A stretch of DNA of 37,874 nt from Candidatus Uhrbacteria bacterium RIFOXYB12_FULL_58_10 (GCA_943354165.1 CALRBH010000008.1:1-37874), one strand, 5' to 3'; counted from the stretch's first letter, positions 23,484-32,850 are shown. The notes: a model not told the origin generated them from the letters alone. Numbers and translations: made by a program.

Positions 23484-25736
23484 ATGGCTCGAAAAAAGAA
23501 GCGTTCCAGATCAGAGGAACCGGAGGAGAGTTTATTTGAACTGAATCCTGAGACAAAACGAGGTATTATCGTGGTGTTTTTATTTGCCGCCTCCGCCATT
23601 CTTTTCCTCTCATTCCTGAAACTGGGTGGATCCCTTGGTGATTGGATCGAACAAGCCCTCACAACCCTTTTCGGTTGGGACCGATTTCTCATCCCAATTT
23701 TCCTGGTCATAATCGGTGCCACGAAAGTCTTCCCGGAGCGTGGATCCCTTTCTGCTTGGAACTACCTGGGATTCCTCTTCTTTTTCCTTTCCTTTAACAC
23801 GCTTCTTAACCTAGTGCTCATTAATCGCCCGGAGCCGTTCACGTCAGATCTAGGGATGGCAGGTGGACTTATTGGACAACTCCTAGGCCTTTCGCTTCCC
23901 GCCATCATTGGTTACATAGGTTCATTGATCGCATCGGCGGCCCTCCTTTTAGTATCCATTCTCCTGATTTTCAATACGTCCCTCCGACGCATTCTGGGAG
24001 TTCATGAGCACATCACGGGATGGATCGGGGAAAAGGTCCACGCTCAGGGCGAATCCGAACAAGAAGAATCGGAAGAAGAGGACGAAGACTTGGAAACTGT
24101 AGAGATGATCGAGGAGGCGGATGAGGATGAAGAAGAAGAGGTTGAGGAAAAACCCAAATACAAAGCGAAGGCCGTCGCGATGCCCGTGGAAACGGAGAAG
24201 GCACTCACCACCAAAGTGCGTCGCACGGTTATCATTCCTCTCGACCTTTTGGAGAACCGGCCGAACAAGGCTCAATCTGGGGACATCGAGCGCAATCAGG
24301 AAATCATTACCAAGACGTTCGAGCAGTTTGGGATCGATATCGAGATGGGCGACACCGCGACCGGCCCGACCGTCACCCAATACACCATGCGCCCAGCACA
24401 GGGTGTGAAGCTCGCACGCATCATCGGCCTCTCGAACGATCTTTCGCTCGCGCTCGCCGCCCACCCGATCCGCATCGAGGCCCCGATCCCAGGCAAGTCC
24501 TTGGTGGGTATCGAAGTGCCTAACCAAGTGGTCTCCACTGTATCCCTGCGCGAACTTATAGAATCAAAGTCCTTCACGACCCGCCCAGGCAACATGGCTC
24601 TTCCGGTTGGAAAGGACGTCACGGGAAATACCTTCACCATCCAGCTCGATAAGATGCCACACATGCTGGTGGCCGGTTCCACAGGTTCCGGTAAATCCGT
24701 CGCCCTCAATACCTTCATTGTCTCCCTTCTTTATGAGAACGGTCCGGATGATCTCAAGCTCATCCTTGTAGACCCTAAGCGCGTGGAAATGGGCGTCTAT
24801 GAAGGCATCCCTCACTTGCTCATCCCGCCTATTACCAAGGTCGATGACACCGTGAACGCCCTCAAGTGGACCGTGCGAGAAATGGAACGCCGTCTGGATG
24901 TGCTCGCCAAGTTCGGTGCGCGTGATATCAATTCCTATAACGAGCGTGCGGAAGAAAAGATGCCGAAGATCGTGGTCATCATCGATGAGCTGGCGGATCT
25001 CATGCAGACCTCCGGCCGCGAGGTGGAAGCGCTTATCGTACGCGTGGCCCAGATGGCCCGTGCCGTGGGAATCCACTTGATCCTCGCCACTCAGCGCCCG
25101 TCCGTGGACGTCATTACCGGCCTCATCAAGGCGAACGTCCCAGCCCGCATGGCCTTTGCCGTAGCTTCCCAAATGGACTCCCGCACCATCCTCGACATGA
25201 GCGGTGCCGAGAAACTCATGGGCCGCGGCGACATGCTGTTTACGAACGCCGAGATTTCAAAACCGAAGCGCTTACAGGGTGCCTACATCTCGGAAGAAGA
25301 GTGCCGACGCGTGGTGGAGTTCCTCAAGAAGGAAGGAAAGCCTGACTACAACTACACCATCACCCAGCACCAGAAGAGCGGAACGGTGTTTGATAGCAAT
25401 GGAGACGATGACGGCGATGCCCTGCTCGACGACGCTGCCCAGGTGGTGATCCAGGCCGGAAAGGCATCCACCTCCCTCCTGCAGCGCCGCCTGAAGGTAG
25501 GCTATGGTCGCGCCGCCCGCATTATGGACCTTATGGAGGAGCGAGGTATCATAGGCCCAGGAGAGGGCGCAAAGCCTCGGGAAATCCTCGTAGACACCTG
25601 GCCGCAGGATAATGGGGAAGGCCTAGGTGAAACGATTCCCACGGCTGACGATGATATAAGAGAGGCGGATGTGGAGAATGTGGTAGATGTTGAAGATGCA
25701 GAAAGTGGAGAGGAAAAAGACAGTAAGGAGAGATAA
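23484..25736 (+). CDS. ftsK: DNA translocase FtsK/SpoIIIE
   Basis: N-terminal TM segments; HMLVAGSTGSGKSVALNTFIVSLLY; ILVDPKRVEMGVYEGIPHLL; C-terminal gamma domain ASTSLLQRRLKVGYGRAARIMDLMEERGIIGP. Confidence 0.97.
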   Translation: MARKKKRSRSEEPEESLFELNPETKRGIIVVFLFAASAILFLSFLKLGGSLGDWIEQALTTLFGWDRFLIPIFLVIIGATKVFPERGSLSAWNYLGFLFFFLSFNTLLNLVLINRPEPFTSDLGMAGGLIGQLLGLSLPAIIGYIGSLIASAALLLVSILLIFNTSLRRILGVHEHITGWIGEKVHAQGESEQEESEEEDEDLETVEMIEEADEDEEEEVEEKPKYKAKAVAMPVETEKALTTKVRRTVIIPLDLLENRPNKAQSGDIERNQEIITKTFEQFGIDIEMGDTATGPTVTQYTMRPAQGVKLARIIGLSNDLSLALAAHPIRIEAPIPGKSLVGIEVPNQVVSTVSLRELIESKSFTTRPGNMALPVGKDVTGNTFTIQLDKMPHMLVAGSTGSGKSVALNTFIVSLLYENGPDDLKLILVDPKRVEMGVYEGIPHLLIPPITKVDDTVNALKWTVREMERRLDVLAKFGARDINSYNERAEEKMPKIVVIIDELADLMQTSGREVEALIVRVAQMARAVGIHLILATQRPSVDVITGLIKANVPARMAFAVASQMDSRTILDMSGAEKLMGRGDMLFTNAEISKPKRLQGAYISEEECRRVVEFLKKEGKPDYNYTITQHQKSGTVFDSNGDDDGDALLDDAAQVVIQAGKASTSLLQRRLKVGYGRAARIMDLMEERGIIGPGEGAKPREILVDTWPQDNGEGLGETIPTADDDIREADVENVVDVEDAESGEEKDSKER

Positions 25737-25739
25737 TAA

Positions 25740-25845
25740 AGGTTTGGGTGGGCAAGAGTGGGCGGAGTGGGCAAGAGTGTTGGAAATTTTTATAAAAAGA
25801 ATTCCTTCACCCTTGCAAACCCTTGCCCACCCCGCAAACCCTCTC
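25740..25845. repeat. Iterated-word inverted repeat, family E (GGGCAAGAGT)
   Basis: Left AGGTTTGGGTGGGCAAGAGTGGGCGGAGTGGGCAAGAGTG, right CACCCTTGCAAACCCTTGCCCACCCCGCAAACCCTC; right arm ends 13 nt before ATG 25858. Confidence 0.8.
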
Positions 25846-25857
25846 GATTCCACGACC

Positions 25858-26544
25858 ATGTCGTTCGTCATCCGCAAACTAGAGGACGGGGAAACGTTGG
25901 GAAAACGGCTCAAAGCAATGAGAGCCGGTTCCGGATTAACGCTGTCTGAAATGAGCGGGAAGACCAAGGTACGCAAGCATCACCTCGCGGCGTTTGAGGC
26001 CGATGCCTTCGACAAGCTCCCAGCGCCCATGTACGCCCGGCAGTACCTCAAGAGCTACGTGCGCGCCCTCGGCGGCGATCCGGACTACTTCCTCCGCCGC
26101 TTCGACGATGAACGCGGCACCTGCGATTATCTTGAAGGGGCCCGGTTGCCCGTGGAACGTCCGCGCAGTTCCCTGTTCTTCGTCTCAAGTCGATTCCTGA
26201 GCGCGTCCGTGTTCGCTCTCGCCATGCTCGCGGTGGTTGGGTACCTCGGACTGGAGGTAAGAGCGGTCACAGCCCCGCCGGAGCTCGTCATCATGGACCC
26301 GGCGGACGGATTTTCCACGGATAGTGCCATCGTGAAGGTCCACGGCCACACGCATCCGGAAGCGCGCGTGTATGTGAACGGAGTCACCGTCATCACGGAC
26401 GCGGCAGGCGACTTCTCCACGGAGGTTCAACTGGAACGCGGCCTCAACCTGCTGGAAATCCAAGGAACCAAACGTTACTCACGTACAAAAACCGTATACA
26501 GACGCATAGTTCTGACCGAAAACAAACAAACCGCCGCCCGATAA
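25858..26544 (+). CDS. RodZ-like HTH membrane protein with extracellular Ig-like domain
   Basis: LGKRLKAMRAGSGLTLSEMSGKTKVRKHHLAAFEADAFDKLPAPMYARQYLKSYVRALGGDP, TM, then VKVHGHTHPEARVYVNGVTVITDAAGDFSTEVQLERGLNLLEI. Confidence 0.85.
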   Translation: MSFVIRKLEDGETLGKRLKAMRAGSGLTLSEMSGKTKVRKHHLAAFEADAFDKLPAPMYARQYLKSYVRALGGDPDYFLRRFDDERGTCDYLEGARLPVERPRSSLFFVSSRFLSASVFALAMLAVVGYLGLEVRAVTAPPELVIMDPADGFSTDSAIVKVHGHTHPEARVYVNGVTVITDAAGDFSTEVQLERGLNLLEIQGTKRYSRTKTVYRRIVLTENKQTAAR

Positions 26545-26560
26545 TCCGGGCGGTGTTTTT
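26529..26560 (+). terminator. Rho-independent terminator
   Basis: ACCGCCGCCCG-ATAAT-CCGGGCGGTGTTTTTT. Confidence 0.75.
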
Positions 26561-26625
26561 TCATCCACAGCCCGCCTTGCCCGCCCCGTGGCGTCTGTTA
26601 GGATTCACAGACGTTAACGATTCTA

Positions 26626-26725
26626 GGTTGGGGATGTTGGGGAAGTCCGGGAGGTTTGGGAGGTTAATTACCTCTCGATCCTATTGTCCTCCCCAACATC
26701 CCAAACCTACCGGACCTCCCAAACC
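26626..26725. repeat. Iterated-word inverted repeat, family B, in the recA leader
   Basis: Left GGTTGGGGATGTTGGGGAAGTCCGGGAGGTTTGGGAGGTT, right GTCCTCCCCAACATCCCAAACCTACCGGACCTCCCAAACC; right arm ends 9 nt before ATG 26735. Confidence 0.85.
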
Positions 26726-26734
26726 TTTCTCGAT

Positions 26735-27808
26735 ATGGCCAAAAACATTACGGAAGACGTCGTCGCGAACCTCCGCTCCAAGGCGGCACTTGAGGCCGTC
26801 TCGCAAATCAAACAGAAGTTCGGTGAGGGCTCCATCATGCGTCTTGGCGAGGCTAAAACCATGGAAGTTGAGTCGGTCACCACCGGCTGCCTTTCGCTCG
26901 ACCTCGCGCTTGGCGTCGGCGGCGTACCACGTGGACGTATTATCGAAATCTACGGTCCGGAATCTTCTGGAAAGACCACCCTCGCCCAGCACATCGTCGC
27001 TGAGGTGCAGAAACTCGGCGGTCTTGCCGCGTATGTGGACGCAGAACATGCACTTGATCCGGAGTACGCGGAAAAGATCGGCGTAAACATCAACGAGCTA
27101 TTCATTTCCCAGCCAGACAACGGCGAGCAGGCGCTCGATATCGTCGAAACGCTCGTTCGTTCGAATGCGGTGGACGTGATCGTCATCGACTCCGTCGCGG
27201 CCCTCACCCCAAAAGCAGAAATCGAAGGCGACATGGGCGACAGCCACATGGGACTCCAGGCTCGCCTCATGAGCCAGGCCCTGCGCAAGCTCGCGGCCAT
27301 CATCAACAAGTCAAAGACCACGGTTATCTTCATCAACCAGATCCGCATGAAGATCGGCGTCATGTTCGGCAACCCAGAAACGACGACTGGTGGGAACGCC
27401 CTCAAGTTCTACGCCTCGGTCCGCATCGAAATCCGCCGCTCCGCGCAGATCAAGCAGGGTGACAAGATCATCGGGAACCGGACCAAGGTAAAGATCGTAA
27501 AGAACAAGGTCGCTCCCCCGTTCCGGGTGTGCGAGTTCGACATCATGTACAACGAAGGTATCTCCATCGCCGGCGATCTACTCGATGTAGGCGTTCCCGC
27601 CGGCGCTATTGGCAAGAGTGGGAACAGTTACACGTTCGGTGAGGAGAAGCTCGGGCTTGGACGCGAGGCGGCGAAGCAGCATTTGCGTGAGAATCCGAAG
27701 CTTATGAAGGCGGTGCGCAAAGAAATCGAAAAGCGCATAAAGGACGGCGTCCTCGAGGACACGAGTGAGCCGACTTCTGACGAAGTTCCACCGCCATCAG
27801 TGGAATAA
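26735..27808 (+). CDS. recA: Recombinase RecA
   Basis: [76 protein letters not shown]. Confidence 0.98.
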   Translation: MAKNITEDVVANLRSKAALEAVSQIKQKFGEGSIMRLGEAKTMEVESVTTGCLSLDLALGVGGVPRGRIIEIYGPESSGKTTLAQHIVAEVQKLGGLAAYVDAEHALDPEYAEKIGVNINELFISQPDNGEQALDIVETLVRSNAVDVIVIDSVAALTPKAEIEGDMGDSHMGLQARLMSQALRKLAAIINKSKTTVIFINQIRMKIGVMFGNPETTTGGNALKFYASVRIEIRRSAQIKQGDKIIGNRTKVKIVKNKVAPPFRVCEFDIMYNEGISIAGDLLDVGVPAGAIGKSGNSYTFGEEKLGLGREAAKQHLRENPKLMKAVRKEIEKRIKDGVLEDTSEPTSDEVPPPSVE

Positions 27809-27815
27809 ACGAATC

Positions 27816-27850
27816 AAAAGAGCCGACCCATACGGGCCGGCTCTTTTGTT
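27816..27850. terminator. Bidirectional terminator between recA and efp
   Basis: AAAAGAGCCGACCCATACGGGCCGGCTCTTTT. Confidence 0.8.
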
Positions 27851-27858
27851 CATCGAAA

Positions 27859-28422
27859 TTACTTCCCCACGCGCTCCGAGTACGAGCCATCTTCCGTGTC
27901 CACGACAATTTCGTCCCCTTCGCCGATGAAGATTGGCACCTTCACCATGAGGCCGTTGTCCATGATCGCTTCCTTGGTCACGTTTCCGGAAGCCGTATCA
28001 CCCTTCACTGCAGGCTCGGTGCTTGCGATCTTGAAGGTGATCTTCTTCGGGAGCTGGATGGTGAGCGGGACATCGTCGTGCGTGACGATGGTCACCTCGA
28101 TCCCCTCCTTGAGGTACTGGATGTCCGATCCGATGTCAGGCTTCGCGATCTGGACCTGTTCGTAGTTGCTGTTATCCATGAACGTGTAGAGGTGGCCGTC
28201 GTTGTAGAGGTACTGCATCTTCTTGTACTGAACCTCCTCGAACGTAAGGCTCTCGGCGGACTTGAAGTTGTTGTCGACGACCTTGCCGGACTTGAGGTTC
28301 TTCAAGCGCGTGCGCACGAACGAGCTTCCCTTGCCTGGGGAGACGCGCTGAACTTCGATGACGATACATAGATCGCCGTCGTAGCGGATGACTGTACCTT
28401 TGCGCATTTCATTGGGAGACAT
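27859..28422 (-). CDS. efp: Elongation factor P
   Basis: MSPNEMRKGTVIRYDGDLCIVIEVQRVSPGKGSSFVRTRLKNLKSGKVVDNNFKSAE; loop tip PGKG with Lys31. Confidence 0.97.
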   Translation of the reverse strand: MSPNEMRKGTVIRYDGDLCIVIEVQRVSPGKGSSFVRTRLKNLKSGKVVDNNFKSAESLTFEEVQYKKMQYLYNDGHLYTFMDNSNYEQVQIAKPDIGSDIQYLKEGIEVTIVTHDDVPLTIQLPKKITFKIASTEPAVKGDTASGNVTKEAIMDNGLMVKVPIFIGEGDEIVVDTEDGSYSERVGK

Positions 28423-28442
28423 ATGTCGTGGGATCGTGGGGC

Positions 28443-28503
28443 TGTAAGGGGAGTAAGGGTTGTAATGGTGGTAAGGGGAAAACGGAGCAGTCCCTTACCG
28501 CCC
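28443..28503. repeat. Family C word array in the efp leader
   Basis: TGTAAGGGGAGTAAGGGTTGTAATGGTGGTAAGGGG ... CCCTTACCGCCC. Confidence 0.8.
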
Positions 28504-28507
28504 AAAA

Positions 28508-29473
28508 TTATTGAAATAATTTTGAGGCCGGGAACAGCAGGACATCCTCTATCGAAGCCGCCCCCGTTGCAAGCATGTGCAATCGGTCGATTCCGAGGGC
28601 ATTTCCAAAGGTGGGAGAACGGACGGATGGTAGCAGCGTGAGCAGGTCCTCGTCAACGGGGAAGGTCGACTTCCCTTGTGCCCGGCGTTCCTCAAGTTCA
28701 CCTTCGAAACGGGCCCGTTGTTCGGCCGAATCAATAAGTTCTGTGAACCCATTACTCAATTCTACCCCATCGATATACGACTCCACCCGCTGGGCGTATT
28801 TCCCGTCGGCCGTCTTCGCCGCTAGTGCGGCCTGGCAGAGCGGATAGTCGTAGACAAACGTCGGATGCATGCCGATTTTCGATTCCCCCCACACGAGGAA
28901 AATGCGATAGAACAGGTCGCTCTCCGTATCCGAGGCGTCACGATGTATCCCAAGACGGTCACAGGCCGCCGCAAGATATTCCGTCGAAGCCAGATCCAAA
29001 TCGACGCCGCAAGTTTCGAGGAGAAGATCTCGAACGCGAACGCGACGGAACGCCGGCAACTCGCGTCCGAATGCGGCGCACGCTTCGTGGACCAACGCTT
29101 CGGTCTCATCCATCATGGCATGGTAGTCCTTCCCCTGCTGGTACCACTCAATCATCGTGAACTCCGGATTGTGCGTCCCACCAAGCTCTTCATCATTCCG
29201 AAACACCCGGGCGAGCGTGAAGATTTTCTCAAACCCCTTCCCTAACAGCTTCTTCATGGAAAACTCAGGACTGGTGATGAGCGCTCCCTGCCGAGACTTC
29301 TCCCCGGGGACAACCATAGTCGTCTCGAAGTACGTAAAATTCGGCGCGAGGTCTGGGCTCGCGACAAACGTCGGCGTCTCGACTTCGATGTATCCCCGCG
29401 CACGAAAGAACGACCGAACGAGATCGTTCAGTTTCTGACGTTCGAGAGCGATTTTTTGAACGGGTTGAGCCAT
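28508..29473 (-). CDS. epmA: EF-P lysine aminoacylase EpmA/GenX-like (LysRS class II catalytic domain only)
   Basis: VETPTFVASPDLAPNFTYFETT, ITSPEFSMKKLLGKGFEKIFTLARVFRNDEELGGTHNPEFTMIEWYQ, VELSNGFTELIDSAEQRARFE, ALGIDRLHMLATGA; no OB-fold anticodon domain. Confidence 0.9.
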   Translation of the reverse strand: MAQPVQKIALERQKLNDLVRSFFRARGYIEVETPTFVASPDLAPNFTYFETTMVVPGEKSRQGALITSPEFSMKKLLGKGFEKIFTLARVFRNDEELGGTHNPEFTMIEWYQQGKDYHAMMDETEALVHEACAAFGRELPAFRRVRVRDLLLETCGVDLDLASTEYLAAACDRLGIHRDASDTESDLFYRIFLVWGESKIGMHPTFVYDYPLCQAALAAKTADGKYAQRVESYIDGVELSNGFTELIDSAEQRARFEGELEERRAQGKSTFPVDEDLLTLLPSVRSPTFGNALGIDRLHMLATGAASIEDVLLFPASKLFQ

Positions 29474-29480
29474 ATGTGGC

Positions 29481-29509
29481 TTGACTTTTCTCATATTTTA
29501 GCGTAATAT
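29481..29509 (+). promoter_or_regulatory. Putative promoter for the ABC transporter
   Basis: TTGACT, 17-nt spacer, TAATAT. Confidence 0.55.
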
Positions 29510-29578
29510 GCAACCCCTCACGCACTCCGTGAGCCTTCGTCATTTCCAAACTGAATACTGACTACCACAGGAGACATA

Positions 29579-31411
29579 ATGCATGAGCCTCAGCGTTTCC
29601 AAGGATGGGTTACCGGTCCACGATCATCGTGGCATGCCTTGAAATGGGTTTTTGCGACGTTCGTCGACAAGGAAGGATGGAGGTACGCCAAACAGCTGGC
29701 CTTTTTTGCCACCCTGTTCGACGGCTTCCGCGTGATCCAACCGTGGATCATGGGATACGGCCTCGCCATGATCGCCACCGGCAACTGGAATCAAGTGCTT
29801 GTGGCGTTTGGCGCGTTCGTGATCGCGAATATCTTGCAGGACATCTGCAATTACCGTGTAGCGGGCTTACGCGAATACCTCGAAGGGCGGGTCGCGCAAC
29901 GACTCGACCTCGTCATCAGCAAAGAGTTCCTGACAAAAGAAATGGGCCTGCACATGGACCGCCACGATCTGCTGTGCGAAGCGGTCCTGAACAAAGGTCG
30001 GGAGCACGCCACTATTCTCCTGAAAACGGTCCTTCAACCCATCACGGAAAACATTCCGGCGATGTTGCTGACCTTGATCGCCCTATTCGTGGTTGCCCCA
30101 GGTCCTGCCTGCTTCATCATATTCACCATGGGCATCGTTGCCCTGTTGGGTACCCGTGGCAGCAGACGCCTGGTGGCCGGACTCGAGCCGATCGACGGCG
30201 AATTTTCGGCCCTCGCGCGCTACCGCAACGAGCGGTATGCCTCGCTTGAGCGCGTGAAGACGAACGAGAAAGAAACCGAGGAAATCGCGCTGATGGATAC
30301 GCGGTACGGCCTGTCCCTCACAAAGGAACGTGGCGTCATCGCTATCTTCATCCGAGGCATCCAGTGGCGGCAACTCGTCATCCAGGCGGGATATGCCACC
30401 GTCGTTGGATATGTCGGATGGGGTGTGTACCAAGGACACCGGAGCGTCCCCGACCTCGTGTCGGTGATGAGCTGGTGTTGGACGGTGCTCGCAAACGTTC
30501 GATCGCTTAACGCCCCGAGCCGAGCCATCGCAAAGGCAACCGCAAGCGTCCTGCGTCTGAAAGAAGCGCTCGAGCTTCCGCGTCAGGTCTTCAATGCACC
30601 GGACGCCACTCCCCTTGTGGCCGACGCGTCGCTCACCATCGCCTTCGAAGGGGTGACGCACCGGTACAAGGAGGGCTCGTCCGTACTCATGGATGTGTCA
30701 TTCAAGATGGAACCCGGCCAGCGCGTCGCGCTCCTCGGCCCAAGTGGCGCCGGGAAAAGCACGCTCGTGCGGCTGCTGCAGCGGTTCATGGATCCGAGCG
30801 AAGGCCGCATCACTGTGAATGGGATCGACCTCCGGCAGATCAAGCTGGAATCATGGCAGCATCTGCTCGCCTACATTCCCCAGCGGCCCCAAGTGCTGGA
30901 CGGCACGTTGCGCGACAACCTGCTCTACGGACTCAATCAGGAAGCGCGGGCCACGTTCACGGATGAAAAGCTGTGGGAGATGATGAGGCGGTTCCGTGTG
31001 GACTTCGGGAAAAGGCTCGATCAGGGCCTCAACACCAAGGTCGGCAAGCACGGCATCGAACTCTCGGGTGGCGAACAGCAGCGCGTGATGATCGCCGCGG
31101 CCGCAATACGGCGCCCACGGTTCATGATCATCGATGAAGCAACGAGTTCGCTGGATGCGGAAAGCCAACGGGCTGTCCAAGAGGCCCTCGACGAATTGCT
31201 GCACGATGGAACCGGAGCGATCGTGATCGCCCACCGGCTCTCCACCGTCCAGCACAGCTGCAACCGGTTCGTGTACCTGCGCCCGGCAGGAAGTGAACCG
31301 AACACGCCACAAGTTGGAGCCATCGCAGACTCCATGGGGGAACTCATGGATCTCTCCGACGACTTCCGAACGATCGCTCTTTTGGAGGGAGTCACGCCCG
31401 CAAAGGCCTGA
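29579..31411 (+). CDS. ABC transporter, fused TM and ATP-binding domains (exporter type)
   Basis: N-terminal TM domain; LLGPSGAGKSTLVRLLQRFMDPSEGRITVNGIDLRQI Walker A, ELSGGEQQRVMIAAAAIRRPRFMIIDEATSSLDAES; SD GGAG upstream. Confidence 0.95.
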   Translation: MHEPQRFQGWVTGPRSSWHALKWVFATFVDKEGWRYAKQLAFFATLFDGFRVIQPWIMGYGLAMIATGNWNQVLVAFGAFVIANILQDICNYRVAGLREYLEGRVAQRLDLVISKEFLTKEMGLHMDRHDLLCEAVLNKGREHATILLKTVLQPITENIPAMLLTLIALFVVAPGPACFIIFTMGIVALLGTRGSRRLVAGLEPIDGEFSALARYRNERYASLERVKTNEKETEEIALMDTRYGLSLTKERGVIAIFIRGIQWRQLVIQAGYATVVGYVGWGVYQGHRSVPDLVSVMSWCWTVLANVRSLNAPSRAIAKATASVLRLKEALELPRQVFNAPDATPLVADASLTIAFEGVTHRYKEGSSVLMDVSFKMEPGQRVALLGPSGAGKSTLVRLLQRFMDPSEGRITVNGIDLRQIKLESWQHLLAYIPQRPQVLDGTLRDNLLYGLNQEARATFTDEKLWEMMRRFRVDFGKRLDQGLNTKVGKHGIELSGGEQQRVMIAAAAIRRPRFMIIDEATSSLDAESQRAVQEALDELLHDGTGAIVIAHRLSTVQHSCNRFVYLRPAGSEPNTPQVGAIADSMGELMDLSDDFRTIALLEGVTPAKA

Positions 31412-31438
31412 CCCCGATCACCTATCGCTCGCAAACGA

Positions 31439-31477
31439 AAACCCGCCCTTCCTTCACAGGAACGGCGGGTCTTTTAA
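31439..31477. terminator. Terminator between ABC transporter and rpsR
   Basis: AAAACCCGCC...GGCGGGTCTTTT. Confidence 0.65.
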
Positions 31478-31480
31478 TTC

Positions 31481-31708
31481 TTACTTTTGTACGAACGGGA
31501 TGAGGGCCATGATGCGGGAGCGCTTGATCGCGTTCGAGAGTTCGCGCTGGTGGCCGGCGCAGACGCCTGAGCGCTTGCGGGGGACGATCTTCGCAAAGGA
31601 AGAAATGTAGCGGCGCAGGATGGAAACATCCTTGTAATCAAGGTCGTTGATGTTGTTCTTGCAGAAGGAGCAATGACGCTGCTTCCCAGAAGGTGATTGA
31701 GTGGACAT
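31481..31708 (-). CDS. rpsR: 30S ribosomal protein S18
   Basis: CSFCKNNINDLDYKDVSILRRYISSFAKIVPRKRSGVCAGHQRELSNAIKRSRIMALIPFV. Confidence 0.97.
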   Translation of the reverse strand: MSTQSPSGKQRHCSFCKNNINDLDYKDVSILRRYISSFAKIVPRKRSGVCAGHQRELSNAIKRSRIMALIPFVQK

Positions 31709-31711
31709 AGG

Positions 31712-32194
31712 TTAAAAAGGGATATCTTCTACTTTAATTTCATCGTCTGGGTTTGGGGCTGGATCCGCTTTAGGAGCGGCTGGAGCGAATGGCGAAGCGG
31801 CGCGAGGAGCGAATCCGGAGGCGGAGGGAGCGGCCGGTGCCGATCCGCTGATCGGAGTGGCTGGACCCTTGTCCAAGATGATCAGGTTTTCCGTGATGAT
31901 CTCGGTGGTGCGGCGCTTGGCGCCGTCCTGCCCTTCCCAGTCGCGGGTCTTCAGGCGACCGTCGACGTACACTTTGCGGCCCTTGCTCAGGTACTGTCCG
32001 CAGATTTCTGCGAGCTTGCCCCAGGCGACCACGTTGTGAAACTCCACTTCCTCCTGCTTCACTCCGGCGGCGTCGTTCCAGGAGCGGTTGGTGGCGACCC
32101 CGAAGGTGCACACCTGCTGCCCAGTACTTGTCTGACGCACCTCTGGATCGCGCGTGACGTTTCCGATGATTTGCGCCCGATTCAATGAGTACAT
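31712..32194 (-). CDS. ssb: Single-stranded DNA-binding protein
   Basis: MYSLNRAQIIGNVTRDPEVRQTSTGQQVCTFGVATNRSW...FHNVVAWGKLAEICGQYLSKGRKVYVDGRLKTRDW; acidic tail DDEIKVEDIPF. Confidence 0.97.
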   Translation of the reverse strand: MYSLNRAQIIGNVTRDPEVRQTSTGQQVCTFGVATNRSWNDAAGVKQEEVEFHNVVAWGKLAEICGQYLSKGRKVYVDGRLKTRDWEGQDGAKRRTTEIITENLIILDKGPATPISGSAPAAPSASGFAPRAASPFAPAAPKADPAPNPDDEIKVEDIPF

Positions 32195-32205
32195 ACGAGC
32201 AACGG

Positions 32206-32721
32206 TTATTTCGTTACGTCGCCTTCAAGGATCTGGTCGAGTTTCTTATCGAGCTCTTCGATGGACATGGCTGGCTCTGCCTTCACGGGAGCGGTGCCTG
32301 GCACCATCGGTACGGCAGAAGAAACTGCAGAGCGAGGGCGAGCATCGCGCGAGTCTCCGCGGGACGCCTGCGCTTCCTCGGAAAGAGGAGCGATGTAGGC
32401 GGTGAGGTCGAAGGTCTTCTTAAGATCCGCGGTTGGGTGAAGAGCCAACATGGTGTGACGCAACATTTCGTCCGTCAGCCCGAGCTGGCGATCCAATTCT
32501 GCCATCGCCGTTGTTGGAGCGGTGAAGTACACCAGCACGTAGGTGCCATGGCGCTGCTTCTTGATGATGTAAGAAAGACGAATCTTCGCGAGGGCTTCCT
32601 CACGAACGATCTTGCCGCCTTCCTTCTCAATCATCGTCTTCACGGTCTTGCGGATCGCTTCTACTTCGTCGTCGGTGTACTTCGTCGAAACGATGTACAA
32701 AAGTTCGTACGTTTTTTCCAT
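32206..32721 (-). CDS. rpsF: 30S ribosomal protein S6 with C-terminal extension
   Basis: KTYELLYIVSTKYTDDEVEAIRKTVKTMIEKEGGKIVREEALAKIRLSYIIKKQRHGTYVLVYF; in the classic rpsF-ssb-rpsR order. Confidence 0.94.
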   Translation of the reverse strand: MEKTYELLYIVSTKYTDDEVEAIRKTVKTMIEKEGGKIVREEALAKIRLSYIIKKQRHGTYVLVYFTAPTTAMAELDRQLGLTDEMLRHTMLALHPTADLKKTFDLTAYIAPLSEEAQASRGDSRDARPRSAVSSAVPMVPGTAPVKAEPAMSIEELDKKLDQILEGDVTK

Positions 32722-32738
32722 ATGGAATCTGGCCCCTC

Positions 32739-32850
32739 TCGGGGGCAGCCCTTTTGGGGCTACGGACAGATAATAATTAGTGCCTGGATCCTAGCCCAGC
32801 ACCAGGAAAAGGTCAATCCTCCTACGCTACGGCTACGGAGGACAGGTCCT
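32739..32850. repeat. Composite palindromic element (family F), third copy
   Basis: AGCCCTTTTGGGGCTACGGA (compare GCCCTTATGGGCTACGGA near 7126) and CCTCCTACGCTACGGCTACGGAGG, one difference from the reverse complement of CCTCCGAAGCCGTAGCGTAGGAGG near 7168. Confidence 0.75.

Noticed and set aside
25687-25857. Upstream extension of the RodZ-like ORF (MLKMQKVERKKTVRRDNKG...)
   Set aside because: Overlaps the ftsK C-terminus and then translates repeat arms; the HTH domain starts just after Met at 25858.
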